Source: Buxus sempervirens (Eukaryota > Streptophyta > Magnoliopsida > Buxales > Buxaceae). Taken from it: DNA of 64,000 nucleotides. Under the pieces are notes generated by a model. The model saw nothing but the letters and a program-made list of their open reading frames with translations. It was not told the origin of the DNA and made no database searches. Below, piece after piece: positions 47,392 to 58,943 of the stretch (its first letter is position 1; each line of letters starts with the position of its first letter). Where the stretch lies: positions 39,174,766 to 39,238,765 of the forward strand of contig OX387184.1 in the NCBI GenBank assembly GCA_947561395.2. Direction: 5' to 3'. The position numbers and the translations under genes are program-made.

Positions 47392-48820
47392 CTAGCTAGG
47401 TTGGTCATCATCACAGTGGGAGGACATGTCTTGCCTTCTCAAGGCTCACAGAAGCATGTTCCGCAAACGTCGGTCCTCCTCTGCGCGCTTGCGCACTAAT
47501 TCCATTTCATGTTGCAAGGCCATATTGGCTGCCTACTCTCCCGTTCCAAATCCACATAAGCTGAATGGATATGGGAGTGGGTCTCCTGCAGTTTGGCCAC
47601 CCTGTCCCTATATGTGTTAGAGGGCGGAACTGGAATGTCGCTTGAAGCAACAGGCTGAAAAGGTGGGGGGCCGCCGTGGCCAAACTCCCGAGCTATCCAC
47701 TGCTTGTAGTCACGAAAGTGTGATTCGATGAAGACGTCTTCTCGATACACGCACACCATCTTCCACTCCATCTGCAATTATGTCCGTAGTCCCTTAGTGA
47801 GTGGACCAATCAAGTTGCCCAAGTCATCCTCGACCGGGATTCCCTACGGTTTCCCAAACTGTCTCAGAACCTAAATCGGATAGTATGGCATATCATGGGT
47901 AAGGCTTATCAGGGCAAGGCCCTCTCTTTTCTTGAAAGCTATAATGGGGGTGTAGGGGATGTTGTATGTGCCCCACCATCGAATGTCTATTTCTCCCTTC
48001 AGGTGGAGAAAGTGGTTGAACCAATCCTCACGAGCAGGTAGGTCTGGTTTGATCTCTCTTCGGGCCAGCCATATGATGTTATCATAGGCTAACCCATAAT
48101 GTGCAATGACAAGTGATGACACCATCAGGTGGTCTTGAAGCCAAATATGGAGAAGGGGAGCGCACCCTTGAAACCTCCGAGTTCCGTTTTTGGACAAAGC
48201 CAGGGAATGGAACAGTTGAGCTAGGATCAGTGGCATGAGTCGGTATCCTACCCTAAGTTGATCCACAATTTCCATGAAGGCCAAGTTAATGGTGTCTCCC
48301 CCAGTTGGAAAGAAAATTTGCGACAGAACCACAAGGGTGAAGGTGTACAACCAAGCCCGGGGTCTTTCCTGCTTTTTGTTTCTTATTTTCTCAGCAAGGA
48401 ATGTTTTGGAGACCCTAGTGAATGATTTGTCACCTCCTAAGGTCTGGAATTCTCCCCTTGAGAGGCCAAAGCGCAAGCTTCATTTTTGTAGCTTTATTTG
48501 AGACTTGGCCTAGCGGGTTCTCCTAAGTCGCGAAATCGGAGGAACAGGTCAAGTTCCTCAATTGTGGGAGTCAACTCATTGATCCTAAATCGAAACACTG
48601 AAAGCTAGGGATCCCAGAAAGGCAAGGCTGCTTGGATCGTATCCCAGTTAATTGACACATTTAATAGGGACAAAGTCTTTCCCATATGGTATTTGTGCTC
48701 CCATTCAATCTGCTCACTCCCTTGGAGCTACCTTGTCCAAGAATGGATCCAGGGGGTATCCCAGGCACATTTCTCTATCCTAGGGAAGCGGGTTCTCTCA
48801 GATGAGGATAAGGATGCCAT
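47392..48820 (-). pseudogene. Element A ORF1 (broken)
   Basis: Homologue of element B's ORF1, probable start 48820 (MASLSSSER), end 47392-47394 (TAG). Readable blocks include FFPTGGDTINL, HIWLQDHL and IRWWGTYNIPYTP. Lesions include TAG codons near 48727 and 48607, a disrupted stretch near 48470-48500, a stop at 47871 and a one-base deletion near 47535. Where element B has a stop at 29722, this copy reads on. Function unknown. Confidence 0.78.
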
Positions 48821-50269
48821 GCCAACTATCCGATCGAAATTCCAAATCAATTTAGGGTTCCACACCAAACTCTCAATCAGTTCTAAGACATGCATAATCT
48901 TAAGCAAAAGGACTAACCACTAGTAGTTTTAACATCCTTCTCAGAATAAAGCAGAAAACTAAAACAGTGCGGAATTTAACTCAGGCACACATGGTGTGTG
49001 GTCCTAAGGGTTGGCGCCAGTTGAGGCGCGACTCCTAGACATACTTGTGTAGAGGAGCACATCCAAGTCCTGATCAGCGGACTTAAGGCTGTTGGGAGCC
49101 AAAAGGACTGCAAAGAATTCATCCTTAAGGCTGTTGGGAGCCAAAATGAAGGATACAAATTGCTTCTAAAGCGGGTAGGCTAAAAATTCCTAGATCTAGG
49201 GTTTAATGCCCATGTTCTAATCTGGCATGCTTTCATTTGTTTGTCTGATTTGGCCAGCTTTCGTCTTCTCTAAAAGACCAATCTGGACTTAAAGTGATCC
49301 CGGCGGACTCTAATGGGTCAAGACCCATAGCATACAGGACTCAATGCATGGATCTGGGGTGGCTCCCCTAATCAAAGTTAGGCTAGCTTCCTAAATTAGA
49401 GCTGAGGTAGCCTAGAATCTAGGGTTTACTCAATTTGATACAAAAAAGCTGGGGTTGCTGCCCCTAATGGACTTTGGATTTTATTCCGATTTTACTCCTC
49501 TTGTATTCATCATTCACAACATACTCACCTTCGCATGCTCAACGCGTGGTTTACTCAGAGATGTTGGGTGGGGAAGGATACCCAGCCGAAGACATAAGCC
49601 TACAAGGGTCTGGACCAGTACTGGATCCTTGCGTGCCACGGCAAGAAACATGTGGTGCTAATGGACTCCAGAAAACTGGGGGGATGGGTTTACCCTGCTT
49701 TCCCCGGCAAGCCACGGGAGCGTAGGTGCTAATACCATCCCAAAGATCAATTCATAGGAATAAGAAGGGTAGGCTGCTAGAGAGGTCTAAGTCTTGGTAA
49801 AGAAGTTGCAATTTCTGTATTTCACTCATTCATTCGGGGTCGGATCATCCACGCAGTCTCCCTCGTGCGTGTCACCCCACGCAGTTTATCACACAAGAAA
49901 CTGGAAATTAAATTCATCCACGGTGTGGTGGCGTGCCCATGTGTGCAGTTGGGCTGCGTGCTGTGTCTACACGGGTGAGTTTTGTCTAGATTTTGTTGAT
50001 AAAGGGATTGTTACAGTCTCGTATAGTAAGGTGCAGAATTGGTACGCAATACTAGGTTCCAGGAGAATCCCCAGGTAAGTGCAGGTTCACAGGGGACCGC
50101 TTAAATCCCACTTGCCTTAGGCAATTATCTAGTCCTTTTGACAAGACTCCCCAGAACGCGTAATTACGCATATTCTGTATCTTACAAAACGAGGTAGCAA
50201 GAACCCTACATATCAACTAAATCCCTCTTACGCTGACTCATCTAACCAGGGTCCTACTGGGCTAAGAAG
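48821..50269 (-). other. Element A leader between PBS and ORF1
   Basis: Non-coding leader matching 30448-31965. It has a local duplication of about 45 bases around AGGCTGTTGGGAGCCAAAA (about 49083-49145) absent from element B. No gene seen. Confidence 0.7.
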
Positions 50270-50287
50270 TCCCTAGTGGAGTCGCCA
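50270..50287 (-). promoter_or_regulatory. Primer-binding site of element A
   Basis: Sense strand TGGCGACTCCACTAGGGA, three bases inside the 5' LTR. Confidence 0.75.
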
Positions 50288-51321
50288 GGTTGTGCACGCG
50301 TCGGAAACGCCTCACGGGAAAATTTCGGAGTCGCCACTGCCTGATGGGGTGCAAGTGGACACCTGGTGCCTAATCTTGTCTATTGGGCTGGTCTACGACT
50401 TGAGATTCTGAGAAAGGTCTCTGTTGCGGTCTAGGGATGTCCGTAGACACCCCAGTCCACCCCGTCGGATGACGGGTCCCGTGGGTTCCCTGGTTTGAGT
50501 CAACTTGCTTTGGTTCTCACCCGATACCTAATCTAGCATGCCATTTGGTTAAGTCTGGCGGGACCACCTGAGTGGTGTGGGTCCCTTTAATTGATTTTAT
50601 CTTGCTTATTTAGGTGATCTGAGTCTGACTTGGTGGGCCCCGTTGGAAGGCCCACGGTGTCCCTAGTGGGCTTTGTTAAGCCAATGTATCCCCTGGTGGG
50701 CCTCACTCTAACCTGAGCGGCCCTTTGGGTTTAGGTTTAGTGAATTAATTTTATTTTGAGGTTTAATTCAAGAATTTACATGGCTTTCATGCAAAAGTGG
50801 GTCGGCCTCGGTTTGCGGGCCCTTAGGTGGGCCCCCAAGATAGTTACCAAAAATATTTTTAGATTTATCTTGTTTTAAAATTGCCAAAGTGAGTAGGACA
50901 TTGGGCTTGGGGCCCGTAGTCCAAATTTGGGCTCGAAAGCCCAGTTCCTTGAGGCTTAGGGTTTGCACCCTTCCTTGCTTCGGTTAATGGGCTTCGACGG
51001 GCCCGATAGGCCCTAACCCTGGGTCTCGGCCAAACCTGTAAAACCCCAGTTTTGAGTAGAAAAAAAATATAAAAAAATAAAATAATAAACAATATAAAAT
51101 AGTAGATAAAATAAAATATATGCAAAAGTATGAACACATGGATTTATGGACAGGCTTAATCAAAATTTATTTATTGCTGGAGATTTGTGGTCATTAGTTG
51201 TCAAAGAGAATAAGCTTAAGTGGATGCGGGAAAATGTAGGGTTTTCAGTGGGCGAGCATGCACAGGATCAAGGCTGTTAAAAGGTTGTCGTGCGGCAATA
51301 CATATGGGAGCGTGTGGAAGG

Positions 51322-51329
51322 TATATATA
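51322..51329 (+). promoter_or_regulatory. TATA box of element C 5' LTR
   Basis: TATATATA about 285 bases into the LTR; the 3' LTR copy is 56507-56514. The hairpin arrays lie downstream, so they would be transcribed. Confidence 0.55.
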
Positions 51330-51897
51330 CTAAAGGGGAAATTAGGTTTTTGGTTTTCGAATGCTCGCATTGTATTTTTGTAACTGAAGAAGTTTGGGGT
51401 TTTGCGGCTACTGGTGTGGCGATTAGGGTTTCGCTGGGAAGAGACGAGAACAGTGAGAGATCCGACTGGATTAGTGGAGTCGGAGATCCAGATTTCAGTG
51501 GGTTTTTCCTCTCGCGAGCATAGGATCCGTCGGCTACAGTTGCATCCTCGCGCGCAGCCGGAAGTCGTGCTCTGCCGGTTGTGGAATAGGCTGTTGTTCT
51601 AGGATTAAGCGTATACTGGTGAGTAGCACTGATTTAAAACCGAGGTTTTAGTTTTCTTCGTGACATATTTCGAATGCCATGGTTGTATTGTGAGTTCTGG
51701 GTTTTTCTGTAATACCGTGAGTCCGAACGTTAGATTGAAAAATTAAATTGAAATTAAAGATGTTTAGATTAAATCCAAAATTGGTTGGGAAGTCTTCTGG
51801 GAGCATTGGGAGTGTATTGGAGCAATTACAGACCTAAACAAACCAGCCAGAATTGGAGATCTCGAAATAACAGAGACTTGAAAATCGCAGTGGGTAT

Positions 51898-52130
51898 CCA
51901 CCCACTTGCGCCCACTTCGGGAAGTAGGCGCTTAGAAATATTGATCTGGCGCTCTTCTCGCGCCTTTCTCTCGCTCAGCTCGCGCCTAATTAAAATAGAT
52001 GCGCCTATCTCGCGCCTATCCCGCGCCTTTATCTCGCTCAGCTCGCGCTCACTTAGCGTCGAGTGAGCGCATAGTCAATTTTCGCCTGTTTTCTATCCGC
52101 CGACTGGCGCTCACTTCAGGAAGTGAGCGC
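51898..52130. repeat. GC-rich palindrome zone of element C LTR
   Basis: Palindromes such as GCGCTCACTTC-AGG-AAGTGAGCGC and GCGCTCACT...AGTGAGCGC, mixed with runs of TCTCGCGCC/GCTCAGCTCGCGC. The same zone is in the 3' LTR (57080-57340) and inverted in S3 (about 42190-42460), with differing unit order. Confidence 0.8.
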
Positions 52131-52737
52131 ATACCCAATTATACTTGCCGAATTTGATTTCCGACTGAACCAAGGGGGATTTTGATGTCTTGGGGTTTAT
52201 ATCACTTCACCAATCACTTGTTTGGTAACCTTGGAACCTGCATTTCTTATTAAATTCCTAGGAGAATTCTAGTGGCAAATTCTTAAAGGCTTCTAAGGTT
52301 GAGTTTAGGTTATTTTGTACATGTTGTGCTGGATACCAAAACACTAGTAGTTCTTAGTTTGTTTTCTCCTCGAATTTATACACTGTTCTAATTGAGAAAA
52401 CTATTGACTTTTGGTTTCATTTGTTTGGTAAATTCCGAATGTATTGTCTTATTTTAAATAACTGTGTTTTGTATTCAAATGGCATGGTTTGTGGAAATGA
52501 GAAATACTGAAAGTATTGAGATACTGTTTGGTCCAGAGGGACAGGTGATGAACTGTGATGAGATATACATGATGTGGAATGAATGGTTTTACTTTAATGT
52601 TGGAATTGAGATTATACGATGTTTTACTGTTTTGGTTTAGCTTGTCCTAGATCCAGAGTCTAAGCTTAGTAATGTAATGTTATTTGTTGGTTGTTGGAAT
52701 TGCATGGCCTTGTGTGTTGCCATGACCGGTGTAGAGC

Positions 52738-52860
52738 AGCCAGAAACCCTGAGTAGGCCTGGTTGTCAATGCAGAAACCCGGGGAGTAGGCCTGCATTGG
52801 ATGACGAAACCCTGAGTAGGCCGTCATTTCAGAGTTTCCGAAACCCTGAGTAGGCCGGAA
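52738..52860 (+). repeat. Constant-loop hairpin array, element C 5' LTR, cluster 1
   Basis: Four hairpins in a row. Stems: CCAG/CTGG; CAATGCAG (52767-52774)/CTGCATTG (52792-52799); ATGACG (52801-52806)/CGTCAT (52822-52827); TTCCG (52836-52840)/CGGAA (52856-52860). The loop is AAACCCTGAGTAGGC in three and a 17-base variant in one. The 3' LTR copy is at about 57947-58068. Confidence 0.93.
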
Positions 52861-53045
52861 TTGTGTACATGGAGGTGTGGAGTGTCTACTTGGCATGTTT
52901 AATTTATCAACTAAACGATAGTCATGACATTGACCAATGTTGGTATTTGATTTTGTTTGACATGATATGTTTTATTCGCTGGTTTGTTGGTATTTATGGT
53001 TCATGGAATATTGTTTATCGATTATTGGGTATTGTACCTCCCGCC

Positions 53046-53164
53046 GGTGTAGAGCAGCCAGAAACCCTGAGTAGGCCTGGTTGTCAATGCAGAAACCCGG
53101 GGAGTAGGCCTGCATTGGATGACGCAGTCATTTCAATATCCGAAACCTTGAGTAGGCCGGATAT
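53046..53164 (+). repeat. Constant-loop hairpin array, element C 5' LTR, cluster 2
   Basis: Repeats the first two hairpins of cluster 1, then has a unit missing its loop (GATGACGCAGTCATT) and a new unit with stem ATATCCG (53136-53142)/CGGATAT (53158-53164). Equivalent in the 3' LTR at about 58262-58376. Confidence 0.9.
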
Positions 53165-53736
53165 ACATTTGGAGGCGTGGGCATGGTTATGAGAAGACTT
53201 TGTGTTATATGACATTGGTATACCTGGAATTATATCTTGAGATACGAAATTATGGTTATTCGCTATGTTGTTGTCAATTAATCTTTATTTTATCGAATTC
53301 TTCGGGATTGGAAACGGATTGTTATTGTTTGATTTACCTGATGGTTTTCCGCACTGATATGAATTGGATTATTGAAGTTTAGTCGGATTATTCGGAATAT
53401 GCGTATTATCATCATTGTACATGGTTATAATCGTGGCATGTTTTAGAACTGAAATAAATGTATTTGTGCATGCATGTGCTGCTCACTGGGATATTCGTAT
53501 CTCATTCCGTATTGTTTTGTTTTGTTTTCAGCTGCTCCTGGAGAGGACGATACTTGCGGGTAGTTACTTGGTCATGTGAGTTTATTTTCGTTTGGGATTA
53601 TTTTAGCGCACTCTGTTATATAGTTATTGTTGTATTCATGTTTTTCCTTCACTCTGATATTGCGATCCTGTGTTTTAAATTAACCTCCGGGGATGAGTTA
53701 CGGTGTTATTTCGTGACTCGGATCCGGGGCGTTACA

Positions 53737-56220
53737 GAGATGGTATCCGAGAATTATCAGAGTTATAAAAGGAAACACGACATAGGAATAGGAAAACTCT
53801 AGGATGGCCTTGGGGGTTGTGTGCTCGTTAGATAGCATTCCTTAAATAGGAAATATAGGCTGAGAGTGCTATTTCTTTAGATCTAGCTGTAATCAATATG
53901 GTTAAAGGTAAGATACTTGATCTTCTATGTTTTATCTAGAGGGTATGTTATGGTTTGTTATTTGTGATATAATGCATTACTATTATTATTATTATTATCA
54001 TCATTATAAATTATGCATGATTAAGGAAAAGTTATTGAATTTTCATTCAAAAGGAATTGAGGATTCTGAGAAGTAGTTAGTTTTGAGATAAACATTAAAA
54101 TGAATACGTGGAAGTTATGAGATGATTTTAATTGCTGAATTCATATATTTGAAGCTTGAAATTGGTGATGGTTGATTAAGCATGCGAGCTATTGTATGCT
54201 TAATTGGATGATGAGCCAGATGTATATAGTCATACTTTAGTAGTGTGAGGCATCAGCCAATGCTGAACACATGCTTGGGTATTAAGTTTTATACAAATGG
54301 TTTACGTAATGGTAATATTTATAAGTATTTGAGAAATTTGTTGTGTGAAATAATTACTTAAGTTAAGCCAGAAGAGGATCTACATGAATTCTTCTCTATC
54401 CTTCATATAGGTGCACATATTTGAAAGGGTGGGTGACAGCAAGTTATGTTGTCTTCTTCTGAGCTATTTTATTTTACTAGTAGGTATGAATATGGGGAAT
54501 AAGAAATTTTAAGTGGTTATATTCATAAGGATTATTGAAAATTCATGGGTAAGTTTGGAAAATTATTAAATGCGTAGCGGAAGCGTGGTGAATTTAGAAG
54601 GCAAGGATGAGATCACATTAGAAAAAATAAAATAAAATATTTCTCCACCAGGATAGAATGTAAGTAAGCATGAGGGTGCACTTGAGTTTGGTGGTATGAC
54701 CTTATTGGCTTGAAGTTTAAGAGATTTTCAGATTACAATAGTTGGGGAGGATATCTTATTTTCCGCAGTATCTGGTTATAATATAAGAGGATGAATGGAT
54801 CTATGGAGAGATTTTATTTTTACATTTATTATTATCCAGCTTGAAACATCCTAGTCATTTTATATGTATCATTATTAGGTTATAAAAGTGCCATGGGATA
54901 AGATCACTACAGTTATGGTTGGTTAGTGGAATATTATGGGTACTAGTAGAAATTAGCTTGTGAATTTACCAGACATGGGGATGGTGGGATTTTAGCTTTA
55001 ATGCCTATGAAGTCAGAATTAACCTAGCGTAGTTGGGAGAGATTGTTACCGAATTCAGCTTGAGGCACACTAGAGAATTAGGGAAAGGAGATAAGCCTAC
55101 TAGCGGCTTGATTTCAAGAATGGTTTATTAAGATTTGGAGGCAGGGTATGTGTGCCAGGTGATGAAAACAAAATATAAATAAATAAATAAATAATATGGA
55201 GTGAATGAGTGCTATTTATTTCAGAAATTTTATGGATGTGCTTTAATATAAAAGCAAGTAAATAGATGCTGAAATAAGATTTTAAATGACATGGTTAAAC
55301 CTAAAGAGAGTTTTAGAATGTATTAGAGGAGGTATAATTATTTCTTAGTGCATTGGTATTGCAAGGGTATAAGTTGTAGGAATTTCTTTTTATGTGAAAA
55401 AAATTATGTCTGGAGTTAATTGGAAATGTATTGAGGAATAAATGTAGAAATCCAAGTTAAATAAGAGAGGTGGAATTTAGGGTCTCCATTTAAGTGAATG
55501 GAAAGTTTTTGAAGGAAGAAATATGTTTTATTTTAGAAGTAAGGACATAAGGTAAGTTTTTTTTTTTTTAAAGGGAGAAATCTGTTGGTTGATCTTAAAA
55601 TGAGCTAAACCATTCTGAATAGGGTTAAATTCTGAATTTTTAAGGATCCCGACGAAATTTTGCAGGAAGGATATCTCCATTAGCTACTCTCATTGGCCCG
55701 TAAGTGAGTTCTGTTAAAATTGTTGAATACTAGATTGAAGAATGAAACACACATAGTGGTGGATTGAGTTTAGCACGGGTTGTGTGAAGTTGTTTTGGTT
55801 TATTATCCATGGGAGAGATAAATATCAAATTCAAATTGATGCACATCAGAGAATTGGTAAAGAAAGGGGGAGAGATTGCTAGAGATTTTGGTTTCAAGAA
55901 TGCTCTATTGAGGTTAGAGGCAAGGCCTAAGTGCGGGATAATGCGAAGATTAGTAAATTAATATTTGGAGATCAGTTAGTTTAGATATTGAGTTTGTCAT
56001 GAGTAAGTGTTACAAATCATAGTGAGGTGTGAGTCAATGTTTTGTGGTAGCAAAATGCAATGAGGTGTGAGTTAATGTTTTGTGGTAGAATAATGCAAGG
56101 GAGTGATATAAACAAGTGCAATCAGCAAAGGAGTGAAGGAGATGCCTAGGATATGCTCATTTTGGTTATCATTTCATGATTTGAAATTTCGAGGACGAAA
56201 TTTTTTGAAGGAGGGAAGAA
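53737..56220 (+). other. Element C internal region, non-coding
   Basis: 2.5 kb, A/T-rich, without a supported gene. PBS-like TGGTATCCGAG at 53741-53751 resembles the initiator-Met tRNA site of many plant elements. A diverged duplication links about 55020-55165 and 55840-55950 (both with GAGAATT...TTTCAAGAATG). A tandem duplication of a GAGGTGTGAGT...TTTTGTGGTAG unit lies at about 56025-56090. Simple repeats (ATT)n near 53980 and (AAAT)n near 55175. Confidence 0.85.
56182..56220 (+). promoter_or_regulatory. Polypurine tract and polyprotein-end remnant of element C
   Basis: TTTCGAGGACGAAATTTTTT followed by GAAGGAGGGAAGAA (56207-56220) abutting the LTR. The purine run is the PPT. The preceding bases match what I know of the terminal coding stretch of Tekay/Del chromoviruses. 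Confidence 0.75.
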
Positions 56221-58943
56221 TGTAAAACCCCAGTTTTGAGTAGAAAAAAAAATATAAAAAAATAAAATAATAAACAATATAAAATAGTAGATAAAATAAA
56301 ATATATGCAAAAGTATGAACACATGGATTTATGGACAGGCTTAATCAAAATTTATTTATTGCTGGAGATTTGTGGTCATTAGTTGTCAAAGAGAATAAGC
56401 TTAAGTGGATGCGGGAAAATGTAGGGTTTTCAGTGGGCGAGCATGCACAGGATCAAGGCTTTTAAAAGGTTGTCGTGCGGCAATACATATGGGAGCGTGT
56501 GGAAGGTATATATACTAAAGGGGAAATTAGGTTTTTGGTTTTCGAATGCTCGCATCGTATTTTTGTAACTGAAGACGTTTGGGGTTTTGCGGCTACTGGT
56601 GTGGCGATTAGGGTTTCGCTGGGAAGAGACGAGAACAGTGAGAGATCCGACTGGATTAGTGGAGTCGGAGATCCAGATTTCAGTGGGTTTTTCCTCTTGC
56701 GAGCATAGGATCCGTCGGCTACAGTTGCATCCTCGCGCGCAGCCGGAAGTCGTGCTCTGCCGGTTGTGGAATAGGCTGTTGTTCTAGGATTAAGCGTATA
56801 CTGGTGAGTAGCACTAATTTAAAACCGAGGTTTTAGTTTTCTTCGTGACATATTTCGAATGCCATGGTTGTATTGTGAGTTCTGGGTTTTTCTGTAATAC
56901 CGTGAGTCTGAACGTTAGATTGAAAAATTAAATTGAAATTAAAGATGTTTAGATTAAATCCAAAATTGGTTGGGAAGTCTTCTGGGAGCATTGGGAGTGT
57001 ATTGGAGCAATTACAGACCTAAACAAACCAGCCAGAATTGGAGATCTCGAAATAACAGAGACTTGAAAATCGCAGTGGGTATTCGCCCACTTGGCGCCCA
57101 CTTGCGCCCACTTCGGGAAGTAGGCGCTTAGAAATATTGATCTGGTGCTCTTCTCGCGCCTTTCTCTCGCTCAGCTCGCGCCTACTTAAAATAGATGCCC
57201 CTATCTCGCGCCTATCTCGCGCCTTTCTCTCGCTCAGCTCGCGCTCACTTAGCGTCGAGTGAGCGCATAGTCCATTTTCGACTGATTTCTATCCACCGAC
57301 TGGTGCTCACCTGGCGCTCACTTCAGGAAGTGAGCGCATACCCAATTATACTTGCCGAAATTGATTTCCGACTGAACCAAGGGGGATGTTGATGTCTTGG
57401 GGTTTATACCACTTCACCAATCACTTGTTCTGGTAACCTTGGAACCTGCATTTCTTATTTAATTCCTAGGAGAATTCTAGTGGCAAATTCTTAAAGGCTT
57501 CTAAGGATGATTTTAGGTTATTTTATGCATGTTGTGCTGGATACCAAAACACTAGGAGTTCTTAGTTGTTTTCTCCTCGAATTTATACACTGTTCTAATT
57601 GAGAAATTATTAACTTCTGGTTTTATTTGTTTGGAAAATGCTGGATGTATTGTCTTGTTATAAATAACTGTGTTTTGTATTCAAATGGCATGGTTTGTGG
57701 AAATGAGGAAATACTGAAAGTACTTGAGGTACTGCTTGGTCCAGAGGGACAGATGATGAACTGTGATGAGTTTTACATGATGTGGAATGAATGGTTTTAC
57801 TTTAATGTTGAAATTGAGATTATACGATGTTTTACTGTTTTGGTATAGCTTGTCCTGGATCTAGAGTCTAAACTTAGTAATGTAATGTTATTGTTGGTTG
57901 TTGAAATTGCATGGCCTTGTGTGTTGCCACGACCGGTGTAGAGCAGCCAGAAACCCTGAGTAGGCCTGGTTGTCAATGCAGAAACCCGGGGAGTAAGCCT
58001 GCATTGGATGACGAAACCCTGAGTAGGCCGTCATTTCAGAGTTTCCGAAACCCTGAGTAGGCCGGAACTGTGTACATGGAGGTGTGGAGTGTCTACTTGG
58101 CATGTTTAATTTATCAACTAAACAATAGTCATGACATTGACCAATGTTGGTGTTTGATTTTGTTTGACATGATATGTTTTATTCGCTGGTTTGTTGGTAT
58201 TTATGGTTCATGAAATATTGTTTACTTATTATTGGGTATTGTACCTCCCGCCGGTGTAGAGCAGCCAGAAACCCTGAGTAGGCCTGGTTGTCAATGCAGA
58301 AACCCGGGGAGTAGGCCTGTATTGGATGACGCAGTCATTTCAATATCCGAAACCCTGAGTAGGCCGGATATACATTTGGAGGCGTGGGCATGGTTATGAG
58401 AAGACTTTGTGTTATATGACATTGGTATATCTGGAATTATATCTTGAGATACGAAATTATGGTTATTCGCTATGTTGTTGTCAGTTAATCTTTATTTTAT
58501 CGAATTCTTCGGGATTGGAAACGGATTGTTATTGTTTGATTTACCTGATGGTTTTCCGCACTGATATGAATTGGATTATTGAAGTTTAGTCGGATTATTC
58601 GGAATATGCGTATTATCATCATTGTACATGGTTATAATCGTGGCATGTTTTAGAACTGAAATAAATGTATTTGTGCATGCATGTGCTGCTCACTGGGATA
58701 TTCGTATCTCATTCCGTATTGTTTTGTTTTGTTTTCAGCTGCTCCTGGAGAGGACGATACTTGCGGGTAGTTACTTGGTCATGTGAGTTTATTTTCGTTT
58801 GGGATTATTTTAGCGCACTCTGTTATATAGTTATTGTTGTATTCATGTTTTTCCTTCACTCTGATATTGCGATCCTGTGTTTTAAATTAACCTTCGGGGA
58901 TGAGTTACGGTGTTATTTCGTGACTCGGATCCGGGGCGTTACA
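56221..58943 (+). repeat. Element C 3' LTR
   Basis: Matches the 5' LTR end to end with scattered differences, including a modified GC-rich zone near 57085-57310. Confidence 0.95.

Larger units (their letters stand above)
51037..53736 (+). repeat. Element C 5' LTR
   Basis: TGTAAAACCC...GGGGCGTTACA. It contains a TATA box (51322-51329), a GC-rich palindrome zone (about 51898-52130) and two constant-loop hairpin clusters (52738-52860 and 53046-53164). Confidence 0.95.
51037..58943 (+). mobile_element. Element C: non-autonomous LTR retrotransposon, Tekay/Del-like ends
   Basis: 5' LTR 51037-53736 (2700 bp), internal 53737-56220 (2484 bp), 3' LTR 56221-58943 (2723 bp), TSD AAACC (51032-51036, 58944-58948). 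The LTRs are very similar by eye, so the insertion is recent. There is a PBS-like TGGTATCCGAG after the 5' LTR and a purine-rich tract before the 3' LTR. The internal region has no coding sequence beyond short scraps. The segment just before the PPT reads like the end of a Tekay/Del chromovirus polyprotein, suggesting the parent family. Presumably mobilised in trans. Confidence 0.93.

Noticed and set aside
50291..51036. Separate solo LTR start right of A's PBS
   Set aside because: It continues at 58949 once C is removed; both parts form A's 5' LTR.
52666..52896. Antisense ORF with repeated AYSGF-like segments (also at 41484 and 57888)
   Set aside because: The repetition is the translated hairpin array of the LTR. 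It has no start context, family match or coding constraint.
52741..53160. Telomere-like or telo-box element in AAACCCTGAGTAGGC loops
   Set aside because: AAACCCT equals one plant telomere unit, but it is never tandem and the next bases differ from the telo box; likely coincidence.
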